Below are positions 1 to 11,683 of a stretch of 64,000 bases of DNA, piece after piece (within the stretch, counting starts at the first letter, position 1; every line of letters starts with the position of its first letter). The translations under genes were made by a program, and so were the position numbers. A model generated the notes under the pieces. That model searched no databases, was not told the origin of the DNA, and saw only the letters and a program-made list of their open reading frames with translations. This DNA comes from Megaleporinus macrocephalus (lineage: Eukaryota > Chordata > Actinopteri > Characiformes > Anostomidae), in contig CM038722.1 in NCBI GenBank assembly GCA_021613375.1, forward strand, positions 24,618,441 to 24,682,440. Direction: 5' to 3'.

Positions 1-420
1 GTTAAAACTGACTTTAGTTCGTTTGCACTCCTGGTGCGGTTCGTTTTGGAAGGTGTGAAAACAGTAATCGCACTCGGGTGCGGACCAAAACAACCGCAGC
101 AAGACCCTCGAGTGGAGGTGGTCTCGTTCCGGTTCCAAACAAACTCTGGAGCGGTTAGTTTGTAGTGAAAACATGATCCGACCTCAATCCCACCCAAGTA
201 TTAGATGTACTCCACAAGTTTGATCTAAACATCTCCTGCAGCCAGGTGTGCTTTGCATTATGGGATGCGGCAGATGGCGTGAACAGAGAACTGGAGAACT
301 GAAGCAGCTAACAGGGCGAGGACAATGAAGCGAGGTCTCTCTTGGACTAGCAGTGAGGGACGTTGTCTACTTGATATCTGAACTGGGTGTTCTGCAGGTG
401 TACTGTAGTTTGGTATATTG
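1..420. mobile_element. possible non-autonomous DNA transposon fragment
   Basis: The stretch is rich in short GGTGCGGTTCG / GGTGTGAAAAC-type motifs and their near reverse complements, a style I associate with terminal parts of fish non-autonomous DNA transposons. It is cut by the window edge, so neither terminal repeats nor a target duplication can be shown. No open frame of interest is present. It could equally be unique sequence; the family is not identified. Confidence 0.3.
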
Positions 421-1441
421 TCCAGATTATTATTATTATTATTAAAAAAAATTTAAGTTTGTTTTTTTTGTTTTGTTTTTTTTAGTGAACTTTTAATTTC
501 CTTTTTAATCTTTTTTTAAGTGTTTTCTTTTTATCTTTTATTTATTCTTCTTCTTTTGTTTTTAGTTATTGTTTACTTACATTTACCCTTTTATGTATTT
601 AGTTTTACTTATTTATCTGTGGTCTTTATTATTTTTATTACCTTAGATTTTCTTACCTATGATTTTATTCATTCCTACTTTTGAATTTTTTGTTTTATAT
701 CTTATTTTATAATATTTTGATTTACATCTTATTAAAAGTTCAATCTCATTAAGTGGACATTTGTTTAATCAAGTGTCATTCCTTGTTGTAACAGATGGTG
801 TGACCATATTTAATGATCAGATAATCACATGGATGTTTTATTTCAGTCCCAAACTGTGGAAGTGGGCAATATGTTTTCATAAGGAGTTTAGAATTTAAAG
901 AAGCTAGGCTTTTGTTTACACAAAGTTGTTTTTTTTTTTTTTTTGGGGTAAAGCATTGCCTGGAGCACTTTTGTCGCTGACGTGAAGAAAAAGAAATTGC
1001 TTCCCATAATACCGCACACTGTCTTCATTATAACGTTCACTAAGTGGACATTTTTCGAAAGAGTTCAGCTCCGTTGAAATAAAGCAAAACACTAAAGGCA
1101 GCATTTTCTTCACTACACTGTGGCCACTTCCCATTGGATTAAAAGCAAAACAAGCACTGACAGCCACTGGCTGGTGAGTACTGGTGATGATAGAACAGAC
1201 CCAATTTCAAACATTGTCATTCTATTTAAAGCCCATACTTCTCTGCATCATCACATACTGGATTCAGTCCAACATGAATTGTTATCTTTAACTGCTGTTG
1301 TCATTTATCAATACTTTTTACAAATACACAACCGTGTTGTTGCCATCTTATTCATATGAAATGTATATACCAACCAATTTCTAGGAATTTGGCTGACTAA
1401 GCACTGCCCCAGAGGCCCATACACAGTGCAGGCTTTATATA
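421..1441. other. AT-rich non-coding DNA
   Basis: It opens with a short (ATT)n run near 428-443 and continues as T-rich DNA to about 750, with a poly-T run near 929-944. I see no gene, RNA or recognisable repeat. The two small open frames near 0.9-1.36 kb lack any domain. Confidence 0.5.
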
Positions 1442-1443
1442 TA

Positions 1444-1956
1444 CACTACTGCTCAAAAGTTTGGATCACAGTGAAATATTCTTGTTTTCAATGTATCTTC
1501 CTTCCTTAACACAACAATGGACTGACAGGTCTCTAAAGAAAGTTGTTTCTTTCTGGTCATTTTGAGTCGGTCAGCAAGCCATCAACTGCTGATGCTTCAG
1601 ATACTAAACTAACCTAGAATGTTGTTCTCCCTTTTATACTCACCTATTAGTAGAATGTTTTTCAGCTGTGCATCACAATTGAGAAAGAGTGTCCTAACAA
1701 CCAATTAGTCCAATAACATCCTTAACTTGGATTGGTGGCGTACCAGGAGATTTAGACAGAGGACTGAGAATTGCTGATAATAGGACGATATGCAAAATAA
1801 GTATAAAACAAAAATAGACTTTAATACAAACATTTTTATTCTTTAAAAATCATCTGATACACTTACATTAATTGTGAAATGGACACTATTGTTTGTGAAT
1901 TTCATGAAAATTGCATGAAATGAAATTCTAAAGTGATAGTGATAGAAGCAGTAGTG
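1444..1956 (-). mobile_element. internally deleted Tc1-like transposon (MITE-like)
   Basis: The ends are inverted copies beginning CACTACTGCT, flanked on both sides by TA (1442-1443 and 1957-1958), the Tc1/mariner target duplication. On the minus strand the 5' leader is followed near 1570 by a start codon and the residues M-T-R-K-K-Q-L-S, the typical N-terminus of Tc1-like transposases. After about two dozen codons the sequence jumps to the 3' terminal repeat, so almost all of the transposase is deleted. The element could only have moved with enzyme supplied in trans. A second, truncated copy in the opposite orientation lies at 26,749-27,191. Confidence 0.8.
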
Positions 1957-2155
1957 TAAATGTACCCACTTTTAACTTCCACACTTAAAGTCTGTATTGT
2001 GGGAAAAAATGTATTGCAATTGATATTGAAAGATTTTGAACAATACCAGGTTCTACTTATAGCAGTAATTTCCTACAAATAGACTCAAGTCTCAGTAAAC
2101 GCTGAGTAAAAAAACTAAACATGTTTGTATTATATAAAGTTGACAAAACCATATA

Positions 2156-2158
<3 letters not shown>

Positions 2159-2244
<86 letters not shown>
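2159..2244. repeat. (TA)n microsatellite, about 43 copies
   Basis: Uninterrupted TA dinucleotides. The open frame across it on the minus strand (poly Y-I) is a by-product of the repeat. Confidence 0.97.
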
Positions 2245-2245
<1 letters not shown>

Positions 2246-2299
2246 GATAAAACCTATTGGAGAATTGTGTGGGCGTTTTCTAACCAACACTTCTAGCCT

Positions 2300-2823
2300 T
2301 CTAGTCGTTTATGAAGCGCGTATGGAGGCTTGCTTTGTTAAGAGCGAGTAACGTCACTGATGACGTCTGAAGCCTCGCTGTCTCAGGACGTGGTTCGAGT
2401 ATTGGCGTGATTTATTGTTTCTTAATAAAAATTTAAAGTCAACAGCACCCCACAATCACTGTCCCATCTCTTAAAACCACTGCAACTGTTTTAACTTCAA
2501 TATTTCACATCCTATTGGATTTATTTACTGACTGAAATCATACTGGCAGTTTTTTTTTATTAACAGACCTCTATTACCCACACATTCAAACAAAGATCAG
2601 ATAAACAAATGAATGAACCACAGAAAATGAAATTAAGGTGTTTTATGTATATACCATGCTGACAACGTTGAAAGAGGCCATCGCAAATAGTTAAAATGGC
2701 AATAAAAGTTTTGGCCAGCAGGGGGGTTCATGTGCACATGAAGCTTCGAGTAATGAACCTTGTTTTTGAACCATCTGGAGGAAAAGCTTCAACGCTTCAG
2801 GAGGCTTGATCTGGCCATCACTA
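2300..2823. mobile_element. possible hAT-type non-autonomous element
   Basis: The right end (about 2755-2823) reads, on the minus strand, CTAGTGATGGCCAGATC, similar to hAT termini. The left part (2310-2400) contains AAGCGCG, GGAGGCTTG and AAGCCTCGC motifs that recur near the right end. I could not find a clean 8-bp target duplication, so limits and class are uncertain. Confidence 0.35.
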
Positions 2824-2890
2824 GCGTCCAATGAGAAGTAAGTCTGGATATTTAGCTAATACAGCCAAACTTACTTCTCCTTAGACGCTA
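2822..2890. repeat. 69-bp imperfect palindrome (hairpin)
   Basis: Two 26-nt arms starting TAGCGTC and sharing GAGAAGTAAGT face each other with only 3 mismatches, around a loop of about 17 nt (2848-2864). It abuts the right end of the possible hAT element. It may be a very small foldback element or the core of a MITE. Confidence 0.75.
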
Positions 2891-3943
2891 CCGTGGCTCC
2901 ACGTGGTTCTGTTTACATAGCGACGCCGTATGTGGTCCCACGTCCTTTAACTGTCCTCCGGAAACACTTCCGTTGTGTTGTGGATGGTTTTGCAGCGTGT
3001 TTGTGAATTTGCAGCGCATTCGTTAAATGTAGTGCCCATGTTGTTGTTTTGATGAAAGTGTTTTCTGTTTGTAGTGCGTTCATGAATTTGCAGCGCGTTG
3101 GATCTTCTCAGCCACCGTATGAAACAAACAAAAGGACGAAAAAAAGAAAAGTGTGAACGTATGGCTGAATAGGTGTGTAAAAAGACAGATGAACGAAACG
3201 AATCAAATGAAAGAATGTAAAAACAAATAAAGTCGGTGTCTGAATAGACCAAAGCACGAGCGACAGGCAGCTAAAGGGGTTTAGCTGAGCTTTGGACTGC
3301 TGAGTTTCTCTGAATCTGTTTTGTGTGGGTGGGGCATGACATCAGCTCAGTCGTGTGATTGGTTAAGTAATACTTACGGGAGCACTACCCAATATTAGGA
3401 GCACCCAGTTTATGTGGAGATGGTAGAAATATGGTACAGCATATAGACTTTTTGAGGAAACTTCACTAAACGTATACTGTGGCCCAAAAAAAACAAGACT
3501 AACTTCATTAGAAAGGAAACACAGCCTTAGGGTTCTCATGGGCTTTAAGATGTTGCCTGGACTAAATCTGAATGTCACTGGAGAATTACTATTGGATAGT
3601 CTGGAAATTGGCCCTTAATGCATGCATTGCATGTTATTCGCTAGGTCTGTGCTATAACACTCACCTATGTGCTCTAAAACCCTGTTGTTGGACATCACTG
3701 TACCTTCAGAAATGACGCTCTGAACATTAGCAATTGTGAGGAACTTCTGTCGCGTTAGACCTTTGATGGCACAGGCTGAAATGTGTTGATGGATGGCAGA
3801 ACGGCTTCACTACAAAGCAGAGGAAGAGCATCAGAAGCTTTATGGTAGTGAACACAAATAGATCACAAGGGGAACGGAGCTGCGGTGTTAAGAAATTGAA
3901 GCCCTTTCATCCGGTTCTTTCCATCAGCGGAAAGAATTTATAC
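2891..3943. other. non-coding DNA, partly repeat-like
   Basis: Within 2990-3110 the motif TTTGCAGCGC and close variants (GCAGCGTG, GTAGTGCG) recur at roughly 30-70 bp spacing, suggesting an old dispersed or locally duplicated repeat. The rest shows no gene or RNA that I can recognise. Confidence 0.4.
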
Positions 3944-4002
3944 TTACTCTCACTCTCTCTCACTCTCTCTCTCTCCTTCTCTCTCTCTCCCTCTCTCTCT
4001 CT
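3944..4002. repeat. (CT)n microsatellite, interrupted
   Basis: CT dinucleotides with occasional CA and CC interruptions. Confidence 0.9.
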
Positions 4003-4507
4003 TATATCACCAATGCTCAAAGCAGATAATTATAGCTAAGAGGCATATTTTGTGCTCCAGCATGTTTGTTTACCAGCACAACTGTCGGTTAAATCCACCA
4101 ACCAGAAGCGCTAAAGAGGTTTTCACATTAAAGTCAATTGAAACGCTCAACGAGAAACAATTGATGCATAATATTTACAGAGAGCATAATACAAAGAATC
4201 TTGTGTACAGATTTTTATGTTGGCTTTTTTTTTGCATGCAAAATTAACCAGTTTATTGCTGTATTTGGATTCGTCTTGGGAGAATATGCAGAATAAGAAT
4301 AACCTGAACTGCAGTTATGTTATCACTCATTTAGGTACCTCTCCTCACCTCCCCAGTACATTTCCCAGAGTCTGTCTTTTCTTCAGGCATTCTTCTCTCT
4401 TAATAGCTTTTGTTCCCTTTGCCTTGTCTTATCAGAGCTGTGAATTTCAGAGGTGAAGTTTCAGGAAAGTTCTTCCAGAAAGTAGGACGTGTAGAGTTAC
4501 TGAGCCC

Positions 4508-4508
<1 letters not shown>

Positions 4509-4596
<88 letters not shown>
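4509..4596. repeat. compound (AC)n(AT)n microsatellite
   Basis: About 16 AC units followed directly by GATATA and then about 26 AT units. Open frames in both strands over it are repeat by-products. Confidence 0.97.
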
Positions 4597-4599
<3 letters not shown>

Positions 4600-5559
4600 A
4601 GCTCCTGTCCAGAATACAGATCAGATTGCTGCAGAGCTGAAGCTGTGACCTCCTGTCCTTGAAAGCCAGTGACATACTGATACCTTCACAGTGACTTTAG
4701 ACTCTCAGGCTCACATTTGTAACTTTTGGGAAGCAAGCGGCTCCAGGTCACGATTCACCCTGCTGAAATCCACCTGGAGCCACGCTAGACCAGTTACACT
4801 CCAGCAGTACTGGCATGACTGCACTGTAAGCATTCATGTGATGCAAACTGTGGATGCTCAGCTTCCAATGGAAAATTGGACTCTGGACGTCCAGCACATT
4901 TCCTTTTCCCTATGGATTCCTAGAAAAGGCAGGAAAAGGACACGACGGCTTTCTTCACACCATCCTTATTTCACACCATCATATGCTTGTCGGTGTAATG
5001 ATGACTCCTGAGCGGATGATGGATAGGCCCCTTTTCCCATGGGAGTGCAAGTCTATGTGAAATTAAACTGCAGCATGTGAATAACATATGGTATGATGGG
5101 AATTATGTATGGCGTGATGGAAATATATATTGCAGGCTACTATTTCATTCAGGGTCTACTTTGCAATTTGCTGAACTGGTGATAAATTACCATTAATTCC
5201 TGACTTTTCATTTTCTAAATTTACCTATTCTGCTCCATGTGATTATAATCAGAGCTTTACGTCTCGGGCTATACGTTCTACAATTGAGATCTCTGCCTGT
5301 GAGTTTCAGTGTGACTTTTTTATGTCACAGGACAAAATGAGCACTAGAGGCCTTCACTTTGTTCTTCCACAGCTTTAGATTCTGGCTTTGAATACCGAAT
5401 TACCATGATGGGATATGCCAACTGGCCACAGCTATTCACTGATAGCTTTTTCATGATCTTCGACCAGAACTGCCCCCATCAGAGCAGACATACAGGGCTT
5501 AAAGCTTTCATCTTTGAGATGGAGGAGAAATTTAAACTTCATGTACTTACCTCACATTT
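4597..5559. other. non-coding DNA, nothing recognised
   Basis: No gene, RNA gene or repeat was recognised on either strand. Short open frames of up to 106 codons here lack domains. Confidence 0.45.
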
Positions 5560-6804
5560 GAAAACATCCACAGTTGATCTGTGCATGCTTCTCACTTTGA
5601 GAAAACACCTGTGGCTGTGCAGCCATCAAGAAGCTTTTACCAAGAAAAGAAGAAAACCTCTAGCTTAGACCTCTATATCAGTGAATGTGATTGGGATTGC
5701 TTTGATCAGGAGAAGCACCCATGCCACCAATTCCTAAGACCAATATACTAAAATACTGGGTGGTCGTGCAGAGCGGTAGAGCATCAGATGAGCGTCAGAC
5801 TCAGACAGTAAGAACATGTACTTACATGTTGCAACATGTGCAAGTCTGTGTTGGGCTGTGGGGTAGTAGTGCATTGTTGGAGCCTAACATCAGGGAGGGT
5901 TATGTGGATGGAAGGGACCTGCCCACTTCCTGGCCATTTCAGCCAGTGCTGGTGGCAGTTTCTCCACTGCTGCTGTGTTCAATAATAGAGCATTCGCTCA
6001 AGTGCTATGCTATGCTCCTGAAAACATCTAAAGTGTCCATACATTCCACTATTGGAAGACACCTGTGGATGTGCAGCCGTCAAGAAGCCGTTACTGAGAA
6101 AAGAACAACAGACTCAACCATGCCAGAGTCCAGACCCCTTTGATAAGGATTGCTTTGATCATGAGAAGCACAACATGCAAAGAGTTCATATAATATTTGA
6201 ACACTGAAATACTGTGTGGTCGTGCAGAGCAGTAGAACACAAGAGAAGTGTCAGACTCACAATAATAAACATTATATCCTGTAAATAGTTGTGACAGTGT
6301 GAGCTTACATGTATTTACATGTCCCAACATGTGCTGGGCTGTGCGGTAGTAGTGCAGGGAGGGTTATGTGGATGGAAGTCACATCCCTGCTTCCTGGCCA
6401 TTTCAGCCAGTGCTGAAGGTGGTTTCTTTGCTGCTGCTGTGCTTATTTACATTTACGGCATTTAGCAAACGCTCTTATCCAGAGCGACTTATATAAGTGC
6501 TTAGTGTTCGGTTAAAGTATGCATCTCTATCTAGTACAAACAGGTTTAAGTCCAAACTACTATTATACTCAAACACTGCCATAAACACAGGGCCAGTGCT
6601 GATACCTAGAAAGAAGACTATGCAATAACTAGCAAGACTGGAACACCTACAGAGAAGAGAATAAATACAAGACTACATACAGTACAAGTGCAATACTTAT
6701 CCAGAGTTCCTAGAAGATAAAGTTCAATTACAGTTTATAACAATAGTTTAGTAGATTGGTGTTCAGTAAAAGAGCATTCACGTAAGTGCTATGCTATGCT
6801 CCTG
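5560..6804. repeat. 460-bp tandem duplication, second copy split by a LINE tail
   Basis: Unit 1 is 5560-6019 and unit 2 begins at 6020. Shared landmarks in the same order include GAAAACATC, CACCTGTGG, TGCAGCC, GATTGCTTTGATCA, TGGTCGTGCAGAGC, CAGGGAGGGTTATGTGG, TTCAGCCAGTGCTG, CTGCTGCTGTG and TGCTATGCTATGCTCCTG. In unit 2 the last two are separated by a 5'-truncated LINE tail (6437-6759), so that insertion came after the duplication. The origin of the unit is unknown; the 140-codon open frame in unit 1 has no recognisable domain. Confidence 0.85.
6437..6759 (-). mobile_element. 5'-truncated LINE 3' end (CR1/L2/Rex-like)
   Basis: On the minus strand it ends with GGATAAGAGCG, then TTTGCTAAATGCCGTAAATG, a typical LINE 3' terminus of the fish L2/CR1 type. 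It matches the 3' untranslated part of the longer copy at 49,060-49,735 over about 300 bp. Only untranslated sequence remains. It interrupts unit 2 of the surrounding tandem duplication. Confidence 0.7.
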
Positions 6805-9039
6805 CTGCAGACTGTGGAAGAAGAGGGAGCGTGGCTGGGGTAGTTGAATTGGTAGCAGGGCCTGACAGAGGATGGTGAAAGAGGTGGCAGCCAGGATTTG
6901 GCCAGGGACCTCCAGTGATGCTTCAAGCTAGCGATGGAGCAAAGGGTGTTAATGTCCACCATCCGGGAAGGCAGCATTGCTGCATTGCTGAGTCAGCCCA
7001 TGTAGAGTGAGGCCTCAACCTCCCTTTTTTAAGGGCAATCAAATTGCATTCAATTGTGCTAACTCTCTTTTTCACTGTTTGAATGTAAACAGCTTTGTGC
7101 ACATCTTTTACTTGTTAACCTTGTTTTTGTAATATTTTGCCATTGAAACAAACTGAGAAGGTCGAATTCAGCTTGTAAACTTAGTGTTCATGTAATTCAT
7201 GAATTTATATGTCATGAAATTTGGAAATAATAACGTAGGACTATGTAATCACAAGCAAATAGTGTGCCAAAATAAGTCTCAGCGAAGGGTTAATGAGAAA
7301 ATGTTTGAAAGCCTCTAAAAAAATGCTCCTCGTTGGCCTTTATTTCCAGAGGGAGTACATTCTGAGTTCTCCTGCGTAAACCCACTCTCCTGTTGATTAG
7401 CATTTGCGGCGTCCCTCGAGACCGAACTAACTTCCCGAGCTTCTGCCGCAGTTCGTCACAAGGTCAGTTCGTCGTATCTTCTGATAAAGGGCTGAGGCTC
7501 TCTAACACAACGCAGGGGTCTTGGAAGCCATTCGATAAAGTTTGCTGCAGTGCTATCTCTATGTTAAAATCCCTTGCCTCGTTAGCATGTGAGATGATGG
7601 ATGGCGTTGTGCTAGTAGTGCCTATATTCCCTTTGCCAAAGATCGGAGAGCCCAGGAGTCTGATGATAGATCGCCTCGGGCCTTATCTTGTACCGATTAT
7701 TCCTGCCAGGAACAAGAACAAGGGGAGTGACTGGGTAAGCCAGTGCTTGCTTGATAGAGGAAAATCTGTGGTTATGTGGTAACAGTTTACTGCAATTATT
7801 TGGAGAGGTGGGCACACTCTGAACACCTATAGCCTTAGACACCAATGGCTGGCGGTAGACGTCTGTTTAATTAGCCAAAGACTGTCAGCTGTTGTTGCGA
7901 CTAGGCAGTTAAATACGAGACCATCCATCATGTGTTATTTTTAAATGTTTGTTTTGTTTAGTTATGGTGCCTTGTCATCCCTACTGCAGTGATGGTTTGG
8001 GGGTATAATTCTTCCTAGCTGCCCCCCCCTCCCAACCTGTTAGGAGCCTCCACCCTTCCATACACTCAAATTTAATTCTGTCCTTGCCGCAGGTGTGTGT
8101 TTACAACTACTGGCCCTATATATGTTCCAAAGCCACTGAAACAAGAGTGGTTGGGTTACTATATCAATTATTCAGGTGTCTACTAGCAGCAGTTTGCTAG
8201 CACGTAATTCAAGAACGGCTATCGACGAAGTGATCAAATCCACTTGAGAGATGTGTTGGACATTTAAAAGGATAGTATATACATTTACACTCAAAGGTGA
8301 GACTGCCAGCATTCTCAACGATAGAGCACGGCCTTCAGAAGCAGACATAAAGGGCCGCAGTCCACAGAGCTTTGCAGTAGTCAGAAGCATTTCAGGAAGC
8401 CGCTTTCTGTCTCCTTCAATCAAATCCGAAGCGACGCGTCTCTGAAAGATTGTCACTGACGCACAGCACCATCTGGGATCAATGCTGTTGGCCGACTGCA
8501 AAGATATCATCGTATTCCTTTCAGAAAAATACTAAATCTCAAACGTCCCAACTCCTCACTGGCAAACAGAGCAAGAGGGAACTAGTCGAGTCCTGCTTCG
8601 TAGGATGAAATTTGTAAGGAACATGCTAATGGTGCTTTTTTTATTACTAGTCTGATATATAAGGGGAACGACATTTGCCCCTAGCCTTTGACTGACAGCT
8701 CAGCTAATGTGATGTCACGCTTGCCTATGAGTGGCTGAGGCGATGGCACTGCTGCTGTTTGTGCCACAGCTGAGCACTCCGCCACGGGCCATGAGATCAC
8801 GTGAACATCACTTGCAGTCATGTGATGGCTTCGCTCACAGACAAGCTGGCTCAGATGCTAGGTTTGTGACTAATGCTGAGTCACACACAGCCCGACAAGT
8901 CAGGATATCTAGGAAAAGCTTAAAAGAAAAGGATTTGATGTTTGAGTAAACTAGTAAACATGCACCAACGTATCCAGACGTTCCAGACATTCACCCTCTG
9001 AGCTATGAGGTGCACTCTTTGATGACATAGGCACTCAGC
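6805..9039. other. non-coding DNA, nothing recognised
   Basis: Both strands were read without finding a gene, RNA or known repeat. A 129-codon open frame over 7393-7782 does not start with ATG, contains no domain I know and has no splice context. The interval 7390-7800 is moderately CpG-rich compared with its surroundings and may be lower-copy sequence. Confidence 0.4.
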
Positions 9040-9205
9040 AAAGGTGGCAAAGTATTCACATTCATTACTCAGGTAGAAGTAGAGATACTAGGGTTTAAAA
9101 ATACTTCTGTGGAAGTTGAAGTATCAATTCAAGCTTTTTACTCCAGTAAAAGTGTAAAAGTACTACTTTCAGAGCTACTTAAAGTATAAAAGTAATGTAA
9201 AGCGC
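9040..9205. repeat. dispersed fish repeat rich in AAAGTA motifs
   Basis: Contains the recurrent motifs AAAGTATTCACATTCATTAC, CAGTAAAAGTGTAAAAGTAC and TACTTAAAGTATAAAAGTAA, a style common in fish dispersed repeats built from AAAGTA-type words. No terminal repeats were found. It lies directly before family C and its 36-bp array. Confidence 0.5.
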
Positions 9206-9224
9206 AGGCCGCACCACAGGGGTC

Positions 9225-9435
9225 TATAGTGCACTAGCCCACCTCCCCAAAAAACCCATTCTTCTAAAAGCCATAATGAATATAATGTTATATTAAAATG
9301 TTGATGTTGATAAATTTGGGATGTGCTAGGCTTCCTGTTTCAGCCGCATATACGCCCATTAAAAATGAATGTAGTTTAATACAATGTAAATATATTAAAG
9401 AAGCATATCTGTGTACTACTGAACATTAACATGTG
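9225..9435 (+). repeat. dispersed repeat family C, copy 1
   Basis: About 200 bp matches 52,095-52,300 in the same orientation. Shared segments include TCTTCTAAAAGCCATAA, GATAAATTTGGGATG, GCTAGGCTTCCTGTTTCAG and CCCATTAAAAATGAATGTAG. Class is unknown. In copy 2 the sequence GTAAGGAGTA follows directly, the core of the tandem array that follows copy 1. Confidence 0.8.
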
Positions 9436-9590
9436 TTTCATGGAGCAGAAGATATGATGACTAGTTGTCTATAAGTATTGTAATGATGCAAAAAGTCAAA
9501 CTTCAAAGTCATGTTATCAATAATTTTTACTGGAATGTAAATGAACATGAATGAAAACAAGCTGAAATGAAAAAGGAGTAACGAGGCTAG

Positions 9591-10245
9591 TTTAAAATGT
9601 AAGGAGTAGAAAGTACAGATAATGGAGTGTAAATGTAAGGAGTAGAAAGTACTGATAATGAAGTGTAAATGTAAGGAGTAGAAAGTACTGATAATGGAGT
9701 GTAAATGTAAGGAGTAGAAAGTACTGATAATGGAGTGTAAATGTAAAGAGTAGAAAGTACTGATAATGGAGTGTAATTGTAAGGAGTAGAAAGTACTGAT
9801 AATGGAGTGTAAATGTAAGTAGTAGAAAGTACAGATAATGGAGTGTAAATGTAAAGAGTAGAAAGAACTTATAATGGAGTGTAAATGTAAGGAGTAGAAA
9901 GTACAGATAATGGAGTGTAAATGTAAGGAGTAGAAAGTACTGATAATGGAGTGTAATTGTAAGGAGTAGAAAGTACTGATAATGGAGTGTAAATGGAAGG
10001 AGTAGAAAGTACAGATAATGGAGTGTAAATGTAATGAGTAGAAATACTGATAATGGAGTGTAAATGTAAGGAGTAGAAAGTACAGATAATGGAGTGTAAA
10101 TGTAATGAGTAGAAATACTGATAATGGAGTGTAAATGTAAGGAGTAGAAAGTACAGATAATGGAGTGTAAATGTAAGAAGTAGAAAGTACAGATAATGGA
10201 GTGTAAATGTAAGGAGTAGAAAGTACTGATAATGGAGTGTACATT
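9591..10245. repeat. 36-bp minisatellite, about 18 copies
   Basis: The unit contains GTAAGGAGTAGAAAGTAC then TGATAATGGAGTGTAAAT. Most units are 36 bp; variants carry CAGATAAT for CTGATAAT, and two carry the shorter TAATGAGTAGAAATAC. Because 36 is a multiple of three, minus-strand frames of 143 and 268 codons stay open; these are not genes. The array runs directly into a family A element. Confidence 0.95.
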
Positions 10246-10249
10246 TAAG

Positions 10250-10735
10250 TCCGCTGAAAAAGTGGATCAGACACAGCACAGCGGCTGAACTTTTAAGCAC
10301 AGCGTCTACTCATTCTTACACCTTCCTCTCCTTGTTGGTCCACCCTGTAGATGTAAAGTCAGAGGTGATCTGTTGCTGAATGGTTTGAGTTGGTCATGCT
10401 CTAGTCCTTTATCAGTTGTCACAGGACACTGTCTGTTATGTTTAGTTGGTGGACTATTCTCAGATCACCATCAACACTGAGGTGTTTAAAAACTCACACT
10501 ATCACCTCACCACCTCGTCAAAGTCACTGAGAATGTCCACCTTTTTAAATAATATGTGCTCTGTGGGGTCCGAACTGGGTAGAATGGGGGTGACAGTGTA
10601 CACAGAGAAATAGATGGACTACAGTCTGTAGGTGTAGAACTACAAAGTGCTCCTATGTGCTAATGGGGAGCTGATTAAATGGACAGTGTGTGTAGATACA
10701 AGGTGGGGTGCCTAATGAAGGGGCCGGTGAATGTA
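10250..10735. repeat. dispersed repeat family A, near full-length copy A1
   Basis: Contains the family landmarks TGGATCAGACACAGC, GGTCCACCCTGTAGATGTAA, CCTTTATCAG, GGTGGACTATTCTCAG, TTTAAAAACTC, GTGCTCTGTGGGG, GATGGACTACAGTCTGTA and GTAGAACTACAAAGTG in order. Partial copies occur at 14,297, 15,450, 18,095, 27,920, 28,425 and 45,870. The family looks like a non-autonomous mobile element; I associate it from memory with otophysan fish genomes. No coding capacity. Confidence 0.75.
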
Positions 10736-11466
10736 AATATTAATTGAAAAAATTGGGGTCTGTCATTAGGGGATGTTTGAATATAAAGTTTTTTCAACAA
10801 AGCTTGCAGTTTAAATAAAACTACTTCAACTGCTTGTTACCACATGACAAGCTTTTTTTAGGTTGCACCACTGAAGCACTTTTGAACTCTTTCAGTAGAT
10901 TTTGTAGTTTGCTAAATACAGGGAGGTACTTATACTACTACAAGTATTATTATTATATTCTGAATTATATAGATTCATGTGATTTTTGGTGCTATTAATA
11001 AGAGACTCACTAAAATTGCTTCACTGAACACATTGTCTGAAAATCATCCAAAATGTTTCATTTCCAAAAGAAAAATATAGAAAATCAGACCTACAATGAG
11101 GTGTACTGGATAGAGCTCCTTCATTAAAGACCCACGGTTCCACAGCCCAACAATGGAGAGGGCTTTAGTGTGGCTCCCCTTTGTGTTTATTACATTACAT
11201 TATTTTTACAGTTCAAAGCTGTCTTCTCACACTGGAAGCATGGACAGAAACACCAGTGTATGTTTTCAGATCTAAAGAAGAGTCGACCTTTCAATGAAAC
11301 ATTTAATGAAACTTTTAATGAAACTTTTAATAAACTTTAAGTGCTGACGGTGCAGTTGTGGTGGTCTTGTGTGATTAATGGCAATCCCATTATCTTCTAG
11401 TTTTGGAAACTTCTGTTTTTCCTTTGACTTTGTCCTCATGTAAGTGGAATGTGTTATAACTAATCT
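10736..11466. other. non-coding DNA, nothing recognised
   Basis: No gene, RNA or named repeat was seen. A short direct repeat (ATGAAAC-TTTTAATGAAAC type) occurs near 11,290-11,335. Confidence 0.4.
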
Positions 11467-11683
11467 CCATCCATCCATTATCCTGCTAGTTGGGGTCTGG
11501 AGGAGGCTGGAGCCAATTCCAGCATCATCGGGAAACGGCAGGGTACACCATGGACAGTCCGCCAGTCCATCGCATGGCCAACACACACTCACACCTACGG
11601 GCAATTTAGAGTGACCGATTAACCTGACTGCATGTCTTTGGACATGTGGGAGGAAACCGGAGTACAAGGAGAACATGCAAAAT
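11467..11683 (-). mobile_element. truncated SINE (TGGATGG-tail, AFC-like body)
   Basis: Read on the minus strand, it carries the body motifs ACCGGTTTCCTCCCACATG, GACATGCAG, TAAATTGCCCGTAGGTG, GGACTGTCCATGGTGTACCC and GGCTCCAGCC, ending in a (TGGATGG)n tail at 11,467-11,480. The tRNA-related head is missing. The fuller copy at 48,586-48,836 shows the A- and B-box region. Confidence 0.75.

Noticed and set aside
2057..2290. Poly Y-I open frames over (TA)n runs (also near 12.7, 26.7, 27.9, 61.9 kb)
   Set aside because: Dinucleotide repeats are open in every frame; no gene evidence.
5755..5810. tRNA-like A-box words (GCAGAGCGGTAGAGCATC)
   Set aside because: No B-box at the right distance and no cloverleaf could be drawn; the duplicate at 6,220 shows the same lack.
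7393..7782. 129-codon open frame
   Set aside because: It does not begin with ATG, has no recognised domain, and no splice sites in phase were found; random frames of this length are expected in 64 kb.
9438..10300. 268- and 143-codon minus-strand frames
   Set aside because: They are made by the 36-bp minisatellite; peptide is a plain repeat and flanks are non-coding.
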